Below are positions 9,545 to 18,804 of a stretch of 64,000 nucleotides of DNA, in pieces. Within the stretch, counting starts at the first letter, position 1, and the number at the start of each line of letters is the position of its first letter. Source of the DNA: Parvibaculum sp039973015 (GTDB lineage Bacteria > Pseudomonadota > Alphaproteobacteria > Parvibaculales > Parvibaculaceae); NCBI RefSeq assembly GCF_039973015.1, contig NZ_JBDWLT010000010.1, forward strand, positions 558,001 through 622,000, given 5' to 3'. Both the position numbers and the translations under genes were made by a program. Under the pieces are notes generated by a model. The model did not search any database, had not been told where the DNA came from, and saw only the letters and a list, made by a program, of their open reading frames with translations.

Positions 9545-9709
9545 GATGGTCCCGGTCCATGGTTTCCGGAAGTCCCGTCAGCGTCCTGATGGGGTATGAT
9601 TGAAGCTGATTTTCGGCGAGACCCGTCAAGAAATGATTAATTATAAGATCGCCTGGAATGAGCGGCTTTCCGTGTGGTAGCGCCCCCTTTTCGCCCCGTA
9701 TCGGTGTGT

Positions 9710-10864
9710 ATGGATCGGTTTATGGAAATGAAAAAAATCACAGAGCCGGTCTCGCGATTGCTGGAGAAGGGGCGTGAGATCGCTGCTCGAATCTCCGCAC
9801 GCACCTTTGCCATTTCGATCGGGGTCGCAATCGCCCTGGTACTCGGCCTTCTTTTTTATCTGCGGCCGCCGGTGAGCCTTGAAGAGCCGCCCGAAACGGT
9901 CACTTTTTTCCAGGTCGGGACAGGCAGCGCGGGCGACGAATATTTTGCAGTCGGCGAGCGCCTCGCGGCCGCGATCAGCCGCCCGCCCGGAACGCCGCGT
10001 TGCGAGAGAGATCTCCCTTGCGGCGTCGCGGGTCTCGTCGCGGTAGCGAAATCATCCGCCGGGCCCGTCGCGAATGTGCGTGCGGTGAGTGCCGGCAATT
10101 ATGACTCCGCTCTCGTCGCCGCACCCATTCTCGATCTTGCGACACGCGCCGAAACGCCTTTTCGTGGCGAGGCGCCGATCCGCAATCTGCGCGCCATTGG
10201 TGGCGTCTACCGCGAAGCGCTCTATCTGGTCGCAAGCCGCAATGCGAATGTTTCCGCAGTGGCGGACCTCGAGGGAAAGCGCGTTTCCGTTGGCACACCG
10301 GGTTCCGGTACGCGTGAGGCCGCGCTTCCGGTGCTTGCGGTGCATGGACTTGGCCGCCGCACGGTGACGCTTCTCGACTATGATGCGAGTGCCGCCGCCG
10401 ACCTCATGCTGCGAGGCCAGCTCGATGCGTTCTTTCTTGTCGATGCATTGCCATCGGCGGAAATCGCAAGCCTTGCCGATCGCGGATCAATCGTCATTGT
10501 ACCGATAGATAGCGAAGGTATGGCGCAACTCACGCGGCCGGGTGCAAATTTTCAACCCCTCGAAATAGCCGGTGATCTCTACCGCTTCGTGCCGCCGACG
10601 AAAACGCTCGGCGTCTCGATGATCTGGATCGTGAACGAAAATGCGGATGCGGACCTCGTCTACCGCATCACCAAGGCGTTGTTCTATAGTGGAAATCGCG
10701 TGCTTCTGAGCGGCCCCGCGCTGCCAGGTCTCCTGCCTGGCGAGGTGGGTGAAGAGGAACGCCTCGCGGTCGCATCGCTCCCTGTGCCGCTGCATGAGGG
10801 AGCCGCGCGCTACTACCGCGAACTGGGGATAAACTTGCCGGAAGACGGGGACAAGACGCCCTGA
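9710..10864 (+). CDS. TAXI family TRAP-type solute receptor
   Basis: Extracytoplasmic receptor of the TAXI class of TRAP transporters. A membrane segment (FAISIGVAIALVLGLLFYL) follows a charged N-terminus of about 30 residues, so the protein is probably anchored rather than released. The core contains typical TAXI elements: FFQVGTGSAGDEYFAVGERLA, then DLEGKRVSVGTPGSGTREAA and a DAFFLVDALPSAEI segment. Ligand unknown; no TRAP permease gene is nearby, so this is an orphan receptor or pairs with a distant permease. Start uncertain: ATG 9710, 9722 or 9728 are all in frame and none has a strong ribosome site; a GTG at 9674 would add a tail with no signal-like features. Confidence 0.78.
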   Translation: MDRFMEMKKITEPVSRLLEKGREIAARISARTFAISIGVAIALVLGLLFYLRPPVSLEEPPETVTFFQVGTGSAGDEYFAVGERLAAAISRPPGTPRCERDLPCGVAGLVAVAKSSAGPVANVRAVSAGNYDSALVAAPILDLATRAETPFRGEAPIRNLRAIGGVYREALYLVASRNANVSAVADLEGKRVSVGTPGSGTREAALPVLAVHGLGRRTVTLLDYDASAAADLMLRGQLDAFFLVDALPSAEIASLADRGSIVIVPIDSEGMAQLTRPGANFQPLEIAGDLYRFVPPTKTLGVSMIWIVNENADADLVYRITKALFYSGNRVLLSGPALPGLLPGEVGEEERLAVASLPVPLHEGAARYYRELGINLPEDGDKTP

Positions 10865-10889
10865 CTGTCATCGAAACGTCATCAAAACG

Positions 10890-11570
10890 TCAAGCCGGGG
10901 ATTTCGCTGCCTCTTCCGCTTCCGCATCCCTGATCCAGTCCTGCATCGAGGGAAGCGTCATTACCGCGTTCATATAGGCGCTGACCGTGCCATCGTCGCC
11001 GAGCGAGGCGAGATCGACCTCATAGGTAAGGAAGCGGGTGACGACGGGGGCGTACATGGCATCCGCCACGCTGAAGCCGCCAAAAAGAAATCCCTGATCT
11101 TCGCTCGCCTGCCGTCCGAAGCGCACACGGCAAGCCCGCCAGAGCGACACGATGCGGCGCGCATCGGCGAGCGCTTCTTCCGTGTGCCCCTCACCCGGAT
11201 ACTTTTCGAGAACGGCCATCGGCATCTCGCGGCGGAGGTTCTGAAAGCCGGAGTGCATTTCGGCTGCCGCGCTCCGGCACATCGCGCGCGCGACCGTATC
11301 GGAGGGCCAGAGCTTCTTCGTCGGGTAGAGATCGGCGATGGTTTCGCAGATCGCGAGCGAGTCTCCGATCACGACGCCCTGCCACTTGAGCGCAGGCACG
11401 AAGCCCGTCGGCGAATGAGCGAGGATCTGCTCCCTGGTGTCGGGCTGACGAAGCCGGATCGAGGTCTCGGTGAAGGGAATGCCGGCCTGCCGCATCAGAA
11501 GCCAGGGCCGCATGCTCCAGCTCGACCAGTTCTTGTCGCCGATAACGAGTTCGAATTCCTGCGCGCTCAT
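10890..11570 (-). CDS. Glutathione S-transferase family protein
   Basis: Cytosolic glutathione S-transferase fold. The N-terminal thioredoxin-like domain (about 1-85) opens with LVIGDKNWSSWSMRPWL, placing a serine in the usual catalytic region, and contains the cis-proline and glutathione-binding segment TGFVPALKWQGVVIGDSLAICETIADL. The C-terminal helical domain (about 95-215) has FLFGGFSVADAMYAPVVTRF, matching the conserved N-capping region of the family. 226 residues is standard. Substrate cannot be inferred. It is convergent with the TAXI receptor and divergent from the aminopeptidase gene. Confidence 0.85.
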   Translation of the reverse strand: MSAQEFELVIGDKNWSSWSMRPWLLMRQAGIPFTETSIRLRQPDTREQILAHSPTGFVPALKWQGVVIGDSLAICETIADLYPTKKLWPSDTVARAMCRSAAAEMHSGFQNLRREMPMAVLEKYPGEGHTEEALADARRIVSLWRACRVRFGRQASEDQGFLFGGFSVADAMYAPVVTRFLTYEVDLASLGDDGTVSAYMNAVMTLPSMQDWIRDAEAEEAAKSPA

Positions 11571-11664
11571 GCTGCCCTCTGCCTATCCGCCAAATGCCTT
11601 GCCGTTGCAGGCCTGACAGCCACTCTATAAGGTTTCGTCCCAGCAAAATCAAAGGAGCCCCCGC

Positions 11665-13041
<1,377 letters not shown>

Positions 13042-13108
13042 GGCTTGCCCCTGCGTAATGGCGGGTTAGACTAATCCGGGCCCGGAACGGAAGTGACGGG
13101 CGGGGATC

Positions 13109-13498
13109 ATGGCAGCGCTGGGGGAGGCCATGCCGGAACTTTATGGGGGAGCCCCGGAGTTGAAGCCTGTAGAGGCTTTGTCTCTGTGGCACGACGTCGT
13201 ACTGCAATCGGTCCGCAATGACGGGCCGGATCTTTCGTCGAGGCAACTGGCGATCATGTTTACGGTCTATCTCGATCCGCCGCCGCATACCGTGCGGGGC
13301 CTTGCCGCCGCTCTCGGCGTGTCGAAGCCCGCGATCACGCGGGCGCTCGATACGCTGGGCAGCCTCGATCTGCTGAAGCGTTCGCGCGACGAGGCCGACC
13401 GCCGCAACGTGCTTGTGTTGCGCACGATGAAGGGCACCGGCTTCATGGAGGAATTCGCCGAGCTGATCATCCGTTCCTCGCGAGGCGCCCTGACATGA
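13109..13498 (+). CDS. MarR-like winged-helix regulator
   Basis: 129-residue protein with a winged-helix region (about 50-105): LSSRQLAIMFTVYLDPPPHTVRGLAAALGVSKPAITRALDTL reads as the recognition helix-turn-helix, followed by a basic wing (KRSRDEADRRNV). It lacks the long N-terminal dimerisation helices of full MarR proteins. ATG 13109 or 13130 may be the start. Its stop overlaps the next gene by four bases (ATGA), so the two are coupled; it may regulate this aminopeptidase-hydrolase group. Confidence 0.75.
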   Translation: MAALGEAMPELYGGAPELKPVEALSLWHDVVLQSVRNDGPDLSSRQLAIMFTVYLDPPPHTVRGLAAALGVSKPAITRALDTLGSLDLLKRSRDEADRRNVLVLRTMKGTGFMEEFAELIIRSSRGALT

Positions 13499-14364
13499 AC
13501 CGCGAGCGCGGTCCGGATCATCGCCTGAATGCCTATCGTGACGATCTCGCGGCCGCGCATCTGCGCGGCGAGGTGAAGGCGCCCCGCTTCGTGGAGGGTG
13601 TGGACCGGCTCGTGCGGACATCCGTTCTGCCGCTGCTGCGCCGCCCGGAAGCCAGTGCGCCGATGGACACGCAACTGCTCTTCGGCGAGACCTTCCGCGT
13701 CTATGAGGAAAAGAACGGCTGGGCCTGGGGGCAGTCGGTGCAGGATGATTATGTCGGCTATGTCGCGGCGAACGATCTCTCGCCGCGCGCGCTCGAGCCG
13801 ACGCATACCGTCGCGGCGCTGCGCACTTTCGTTTATCCCAAACCCGACCTGAAGACGCGGCCCGCGACGCCGCTTTCCATGAACGCGAAGCTGAAGGTTG
13901 CCGGTGCGCGGGGCAATTACAGCGAACTCGAAACCGGCGGCTGGGTCTTCGGTGCGCATCTGGCGCCAGTGGGCTCGCATGTGCGCGACTTCGTGGCTGT
14001 GGCGGAGGAATTCATCGGCGTGCCCTATCTCTGGGGCGGGCGCGACAGCACAGGGCTCGATTGCTCGGGCCTCGTGCAGATGGCGCTGGAACGCGCAGGC
14101 ATAGCCTCCTTGCGCGACACGGACATGCAGGAAGCGACGCTCGGCGAGGCGCTGCCGGAACCCATCGACTTCACGAAGCTCGCGCGCGGCGACCTCGTTT
14201 TCTGGAAGGGCCATGTCGGCATCATGGTGGACGCGGAACGCATGATCCATGCGAACGCCCATCACATGCGCGTTGCCGTGGAACGTCTCGACATCGCCAT
14301 GTCGCGCATCGCGCGTTCCGACACGGGCCATGTGACGAGCATCAAAAGGCTGGTGAGAAGGTAG
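13495..14364 (+). CDS. SH3 and NlpC/P60 domain cell-wall peptidase
   Basis: Predicted cysteine peptidase that cuts peptidoglycan stem peptides or related gamma-glutamyl bonds. N-terminal half (about 40-150) carries two bacterial SH3-like segments (MDTQLLFGETFRVYEE, AKLKVAGARGNYSELETGGWVFG). The NlpC/P60 domain (about 165-285) has GVPYLWGGRDSTGLDCSGLV with catalytic C190 and a histidine in KGHVGIMVDAERMIHANAHH near 240. No signal peptide is visible, so either it acts in the cytoplasm on recycled peptides, which fits the M17 peptidase upstream, or it is exported another way. Confidence 0.88.
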   Translation: MNRERGPDHRLNAYRDDLAAAHLRGEVKAPRFVEGVDRLVRTSVLPLLRRPEASAPMDTQLLFGETFRVYEEKNGWAWGQSVQDDYVGYVAANDLSPRALEPTHTVAALRTFVYPKPDLKTRPATPLSMNAKLKVAGARGNYSELETGGWVFGAHLAPVGSHVRDFVAVAEEFIGVPYLWGGRDSTGLDCSGLVQMALERAGIASLRDTDMQEATLGEALPEPIDFTKLARGDLVFWKGHVGIMVDAERMIHANAHHMRVAVERLDIAMSRIARSDTGHVTSIKRLVRR

Positions 14365-14402
14365 GGCTCTTTCCGGGTTTTGCTGCGCCTATCCATCGAG
14401 AT

Positions 14403-14425
14403 CACCCTCCCACAGGGGGAGGGTG
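14403..14425. repeat. GGGAGG-hairpin repeat, left of DUF559 gene
   Basis: CACCCTCCC at 14403-14411 pairs with GGGAGGGTG at 14417-14425. This matches the outer hairpin of the repeats at 14817-14988 and lies 17 bases before the DUF559 start codon. Confidence 0.85.
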
Positions 14426-14442
14426 GGCCCTAAACTGAGCCC

Positions 14443-14802
14443 ATGACAGACCAGCAGGTCAAAAATCTTCGCCGCAAGATGACGGACGCGGAACGCCGTT
14501 TGTGGAGCCGTTTGCGAAACGAAGCTTTAGGTTATGACTTCAGGCGTCAGCATAGGCTGGGTATCTACATCGTAGACTTTGTCTGTCTTGAACGCAGGCT
14601 GGTTGTCGAGGTCGACGGCGGACAGCACAACCTCGCGCCTCATGCGGCGCGAGATCATCAGAGAAGTCTTTGGCTGAATGCTGATGGCTTTGAGGTGCTG
14701 CGCTGCTGGAACAACGAAGTTCTTGCAGCGACAGATGAGGTCGTCGAAACGATTTGGCATGCATTGAGGAAGTCCCGCGACGGCCTGCCTCCGATACGAT
14801 GA
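14443..14802 (+). CDS. DUF559 (Vsr-like) endonuclease-fold protein
   Basis: 119-residue protein of the DUF559 family, which has the very-short-patch-repair/PD-(D/E)XK nuclease fold. Features: conserved opening LRRKMTDAERRLWSRLRN, then FRRQHRLGIYIVDFVC (Asp of the catalytic core), RLVVEVDGGQH (Glu and following Asp-Gly-Gly-Gln-His), and a C-terminal NADGFEVLRCWNNEV motif. All expected acidic residues are present, so it should be active on DNA; its target is unknown. It stands alone, is less GC-rich than its neighbours by eye, and is flanked on both sides by copies of one palindromic repeat (17 bases before the start, 14 bases after the stop). The arrangement suggests a repeat-associated unit acquired as a piece. 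Confidence 0.85.
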   Translation: MTDQQVKNLRRKMTDAERRLWSRLRNEALGYDFRRQHRLGIYIVDFVCLERRLVVEVDGGQHNLAPHAARDHQRSLWLNADGFEVLRCWNNEVLAATDEVVETIWHALRKSRDGLPPIR

Positions 14803-14816
14803 GTCAATCGCCAGGA

Positions 14817-14880
14817 CCACCCTCCCCCTGTGGGAGGGTCGAAATTCGTGAGCTTCAGCGAAACGAATTTCGGGGAGGGG
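14817..14880 (+). repeat. Repeat element copy, right of DUF559 gene
   Basis: About 64 bp: hairpin CCACCCTCCC..GGGAGGGTCG, then GAAATTCG, a short spacer, CGAATTTCGGGGAGGGG. Same plan as copies at 39610, 41237, 43769 and 49123. Confidence 0.85.
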
Positions 14881-14925
14881 TTCTCCGCCTTCGGCGAATG
14901 GCTTGCCACCCGTTTACCCCGCTTA

Positions 14926-14988
14926 CCCCTCCCCGAAAAATTCTGCACTACGTTTGAATTTTCCGACCCTCCCACAGGGGGAGGGTGG
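14926..14988 (-). repeat. Inverted partner of the 14817 repeat
   Basis: Reverse-complement copy of the 14817 element, reading inward from 14988; the pair forms a 172-bp imperfect inverted repeat with a roughly 45-base centre. It ends 7 bases before the yejF stop codon, so it may also act as a transcription end for both neighbours. Confidence 0.85.
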
Positions 14989-14995
14989 TAGGAGG

Positions 14996-16624
14996 CTACT
15001 CGGAAACGACGCCTGCGGGGGCGGCTTCGAGGTCGAAGGCGGCGGCCATGAGGGCTTTGGTATAATCCGTCTTCGGATGGTCGAAGACCTCGTCGGCGCT
15101 GCCTGCTTCCATCACCTTGCCATCCTTCATCACGATGATGTCGTCGGCCAGTGCGCGCACGACTTTCAGGTCATGGCTGATGAAGAGATAGGCGAGATTG
15201 TTCTTGCGCTGAAGCTCGCGAAGCAGGTCCACGATCTGCGCCTGCACCGACATGTCGAGCGCGGATGTAGGCTCGTCCAGCATGACGAAGCGCGGGTTCA
15301 ACGCCATCGCGCGCGCAATCGCGATGCGCTGGCGCTGGCCGCCGGAAAACTCATGCGGATAACGGTCCTGCATGGAGGCATCGAGACCGACATCGCAAAG
15401 CGCCTGCGCGACGCGGGCGCGGCGTTCCTCTGCCGATAGTTCCGGCTGCTGGATTTGCAGCCCCTCGCCGACAATCTGCGAGACGGACATACGGGGGGAG
15501 AGCGAGCCATAGGGGTCTTGAAAGACGATCTGCATGTCGCGCCGGAGCGGGCGCAGCTCCTTCGATTTCATATCCTGAATATTCCGGCCTTCGAAACGGA
15601 TTCCGCCCTCGCTGGAAAGAAGACGCATCATGGCAAGGCCGAGCGTCGTCTTGCCGGAACCGGATTCACCGACGACGCCGAGCGTGCGCCCCTGACGCAG
15701 CGAGAGCGAAACGCCGTCCACCGCTTTGACATGACCCACCGTGCGGCGGAGCAGGCCGCGCTTGATCGGGAACCAGACCTTGAGGCCGTCCGCTTCCATG
15801 ACGACCGGCCCGTCCTTCGGCGCGCCGAGCGAACGGCCCTTGGGTTCGGAGGCGAGCAGATGCTTCGTGTAGTCGTTTTTCGGCGCGGTGAAGACCCCTT
15901 CCGTGGGGCCGTGTTCAACGATCTTGCCCCTGGTCATCACATTGACGCGGTCGGCCATCTTCCTGACGATGCCGAGATCATGCGTGATGAGGAGAAGCGC
16001 CATGCCCATCTCGCGCTTGAGCTCGCTCAGGAGTTCGAGAATCTGCGCCTGCACGGTCACGTCGAGCGCGGTGGTGGGCTCGTCGGCGATGAGAAGGCCG
16101 GGCTCGTTCGCAAGCGCCATGGCGATGATGACGCGCTGGCGCTGACCGCCCGAAAGCTGGTGCGGATAGGCGCCGAGGCGCTCCTCCGCATTGGGGATAC
16201 CGACGCGCTTCAGCAGGTCGAGTACACGCGTCTTGACGGCGGGTCCGCGCATTCCCTTGTGCTCGATCAGCACTTCACCCACCTGCCGCTCGATCGTGTG
16301 CAGCGGGTTCAGCGAGGTCAGCGGCTCCTGAAAGACCATCGTGATCTTGTTGCCGCGGATCTGCCGCATCGTCTTTTCATCCGCGCCGATGAGGTTTTTT
16401 CCCTCGAAGAGGATTTCGCCCGAGGGGTGAAAAGCCTGCGGATAGGAAAGGAGCTGCATGATCGAGAGCGCCGAGACGGACTTGCCCGACCCGGACTCGC
16501 CGACAAGCGCGACCGTTTCGCCGGGGCGAATATCGAAGGACACCTTGTCGACGGCAATCGTTTCCTTGCCGTCCATGCGGAAGCCGACGGAGAGGTCTTT
16601 TACGGTGACGAGAGGCGCGCTCAT
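14996..16624 (-). CDS. yejF: Peptide ABC transporter, fused dual ATPase YejF
   Basis: Energises the Yej-type oligopeptide/microcin C importer. One 542-residue chain holds two complete ABC ATPase domains: Walker A GESGSGKS near residue 40 and GESGSGKT near 322, signatures LSGGQRQRV and FSGGQRQRI, and Walker B LLIADEPTTALD and VMLDEPTSALD. Each domain ends in an oligopeptide-transporter C-terminal segment. The start overlaps the yejE stop by four bases (ATGA), placing it last in the order yejA-yejA-yejB-yejE-yejF. Confidence 0.94.
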   Translation of the reverse strand: MSAPLVTVKDLSVGFRMDGKETIAVDKVSFDIRPGETVALVGESGSGKSVSALSIMQLLSYPQAFHPSGEILFEGKNLIGADEKTMRQIRGNKITMVFQEPLTSLNPLHTIERQVGEVLIEHKGMRGPAVKTRVLDLLKRVGIPNAEERLGAYPHQLSGGQRQRVIIAMALANEPGLLIADEPTTALDVTVQAQILELLSELKREMGMALLLITHDLGIVRKMADRVNVMTRGKIVEHGPTEGVFTAPKNDYTKHLLASEPKGRSLGAPKDGPVVMEADGLKVWFPIKRGLLRRTVGHVKAVDGVSLSLRQGRTLGVVGESGSGKTTLGLAMMRLLSSEGGIRFEGRNIQDMKSKELRPLRRDMQIVFQDPYGSLSPRMSVSQIVGEGLQIQQPELSAEERRARVAQALCDVGLDASMQDRYPHEFSGGQRQRIAIARAMALNPRFVMLDEPTSALDMSVQAQIVDLLRELQRKNNLAYLFISHDLKVVRALADDIIVMKDGKVMEAGSADEVFDHPKTDYTKALMAAAFDLEAAPAGVVSE

Positions 16625-17688
16625 CGCAGCACCTTCCTTGGATCGAAGGCATCGCGCACGGCCTCGCCGATGAAGATCAGCAGGCTCAGCATGATCGCGA
16701 TGGCGAAGAAGCCGGTGAAGCCGAGCCAGGGCGCCTGAAGGTTGGCCTTGCCCTGCTGCAACAATTCGCCGAGCGAGGGCGAGCCGGGCGGAAGCCCGAA
16801 GCCGAGAAAGTCGAGCGCGGTCAGCGTCGTGATCGACGAATTGAGGATGAAGGGGATGAAGGTGAGTGTTGCCACCATCGCGTTTGGCAGCAGATGGCGG
16901 AACATGATCTTCGTGTTGGACAGGCCGAAGGCGCGCGCCGCATTCACATATTCGAAGTTACGTGCGCGCAGGAACTCGGCCCGCACCACGCCGACAAGCG
17001 CGACCCATGAGAAGAGCAGCATGATGCCGAGCAATATCCAGAAATTGGGCTCGATGATCGCGGCAATGATGATGAGCAGGTAGAGCTGCGGCACGCTCGT
17101 CCAGATTTCGATGAAGCGCTGGAAGATGAGGTCGGTCCAGCCGCCGAAATAGCCCTGCACCGCGCCCGCCGCGACGCCGATGATCGAGGAAAGGATGGTG
17201 AGAATGAGCCCGAAGAGAACGGAAATACGGAAGCCGTAGATGAGGCGCGCGGCGACATCGCGCCCCTGATCGTCCGTCCCCAGCCAGTTGTCGGCGGAAG
17301 GTGGGGAGAGCGCCCGGCGTTCGAGATTGATCGTGCGATAGGAATATTCGATCGGCGGCCAGATCATGATGCCGCCGGAATCCTGGATGAGGCCCTTCAC
17401 GACGGGATCGCGGTAATCGGCTGCCGTTTCGAAGAAGCCGCCGAAATCCGTTTCAGGATAGTCGACGAAGACCGGGAAATAGGCCTCGCCCTGATAGGTG
17501 ACGAGAAGCGGCCTGTCATTGGCGATGAATTCCGCGAAGAGCGAAACGACGAAAAGGATGGCGAAGAGCCAGAGGCTCCAGTAACCGCGCCTGTTCGCCT
17601 TGAAGTTCCGCCAGCGCCGCTGGTTGATCGGGCTCATCGGTTTTTTGCGCATGCCCGGGAAGGGGAGGTTCAGAAAGGGAAGGCGCAT
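16621..17688 (-). CDS. yejE: Peptide ABC transporter permease YejE
   Basis: Inner-membrane permease of the Yej importer. I start it at 17688, where the protein reads MRLPFLNLPFPGMRKK and GGGAGG lies just upstream; longer frames run into yejB. The 355 residues have an N-terminal membrane helix, a periplasmic loop (YFPVFVDYPETDFGGFF is typical of YejE) and the BPD_transp_1 domain with the EAA-like loop VNAARAFGLSNTKIMFRHLLPN. It begins two bases after the yejB stop. Confidence 0.93.
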   Translation of the reverse strand: MRLPFLNLPFPGMRKKPMSPINQRRWRNFKANRRGYWSLWLFAILFVVSLFAEFIANDRPLLVTYQGEAYFPVFVDYPETDFGGFFETAADYRDPVVKGLIQDSGGIMIWPPIEYSYRTINLERRALSPPSADNWLGTDDQGRDVAARLIYGFRISVLFGLILTILSSIIGVAAGAVQGYFGGWTDLIFQRFIEIWTSVPQLYLLIIIAAIIEPNFWILLGIMLLFSWVALVGVVRAEFLRARNFEYVNAARAFGLSNTKIMFRHLLPNAMVATLTFIPFILNSSITTLTALDFLGFGLPPGSPSLGELLQQGKANLQAPWLGFTGFFAIAIMLSLLIFIGEAVRDAFDPRKVLR

Positions 17689-17689
17689 G

Positions 17690-18799
17690 TCAGACCTCCC
17701 TCGTTTCGAAGTCGATGCGCGGATCGACCCATGTATAGGTGAGGTCCGAGATGAGACTGATGACAAGGCCGAGCAGGCCGAAGATGTAAAGCGTCGCAAA
17801 GACGACAGGGTAGTCGCGGTTGACGATCGACTCGAAGGAGAGGAGCCCGAGCCCGTCCAGCGAGAAAATCTGCTCGATCAGCAGCGAGCCGGTGAAGAAA
17901 GCCGTTATGAAGGCGCCGGGGAAGCCCGCGATGATGATGAGCATGGCGTTGCGGAAGACATGGCCGTAGAGCACCTGGCGTTCGGACAGGCCTTTCGCGC
18001 GCGCGGTCATCACATATTGCTTGCGGATTTCGTCGAGGAAGGAATTCTTCGTGAGCAGCGAGGTGGTCGCGAAGGCGCCGATGACGAGCGCGGTGACCGG
18101 CAGGATGATGTGCCAGAGATAGTCGAGCGCCTTGCCGAAGAGGCTGAGGCTTTCCCAATTGTCGGAGGTGAGGCCGCGAAGCGGGAAGACCGACCAGTAG
18201 GAGCCGCCAGCGAAGAGTACGATCAGGAAGACGGCGAAGAGGAAGCCGGGAACGGCATAGCCGACAATGATGACGCCGCTCGTCCATGTGTCGAACCTGC
18301 TGCCGTCGCGGACCGCCTTCCTTATGCCGAGCGGGATCGAGATCAGGTAGGTGAGGAGCGTTGTCCAGAGGCCGAGCGAAACGGAGACGGGAAGCTTTTC
18401 CGCGATGAGGCTCAACACGCTCACATCGCGGAAATAGCTTTCGCCGAAATCGAAGCGCGCATAGTCCCACATCATCTTGATGAAACGCTCATGCGCGGGC
18501 TTGTCGAAACCGAACTGCTTTTCGAGGTCTTTCAGGAATTCCGGGTCGAGGCCCTGCGCGCCGCGATATTTGCTGTTCATGGAACTGTCGGCGCCGGACA
18601 TCTGGCCCTGCGCGCCAAAGTCGCCGCCCGACGCACCGCCGATCCGCGCGGTGGCGGAAACCTCCGTCCCCTGAAGCTGCGCGATGATCCGCTCGATGGG
18701 GCCGCCGGGCGCGAACTGGATGAGCGCGAAGCTGACAAGCATGATCCCGAAAATGGTCGGGATCATCAGCAGGAAGCGTCTGAAAATGTAGGCGGACAT
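17690..18799 (-). CDS. yejB: Peptide ABC transporter permease YejB
   Basis: Partner permease of YejE. The chosen start at 18799 gives MSAYIFRRFLLMIPTIFGIM, the standard opening of this family. About 369 residues, with a long periplasmic segment containing KYRGAQGLDPEFLKDLEKQFGFDKP and the permease domain with EAA loop QYVMTARAKGLSERQVLYGHVFRN. Starts 6 bases after the preceding binding-protein gene, in one operon. Confidence 0.93.
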   Translation of the reverse strand: MSAYIFRRFLLMIPTIFGIMLVSFALIQFAPGGPIERIIAQLQGTEVSATARIGGASGGDFGAQGQMSGADSSMNSKYRGAQGLDPEFLKDLEKQFGFDKPAHERFIKMMWDYARFDFGESYFRDVSVLSLIAEKLPVSVSLGLWTTLLTYLISIPLGIRKAVRDGSRFDTWTSGVIIVGYAVPGFLFAVFLIVLFAGGSYWSVFPLRGLTSDNWESLSLFGKALDYLWHIILPVTALVIGAFATTSLLTKNSFLDEIRKQYVMTARAKGLSERQVLYGHVFRNAMLIIIAGFPGAFITAFFTGSLLIEQIFSLDGLGLLSFESIVNRDYPVVFATLYIFGLLGLVISLISDLTYTWVDPRIDFETREV

Positions 18800-18804
18800 G
18801 AGCC

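Noticed and set aside
10865..10892. Short near-tandem GTCATCGAAAC / GTCATCAAAAC sequence between TAXI and GST genes
   Set aside because: Only two imperfect units in a 25-base gap; no support for function.
15455..16738. 427-codon forward frame opposite yejF
   Set aside because: Shadow of the ABC ATPase, which has all motifs on the minus strand.
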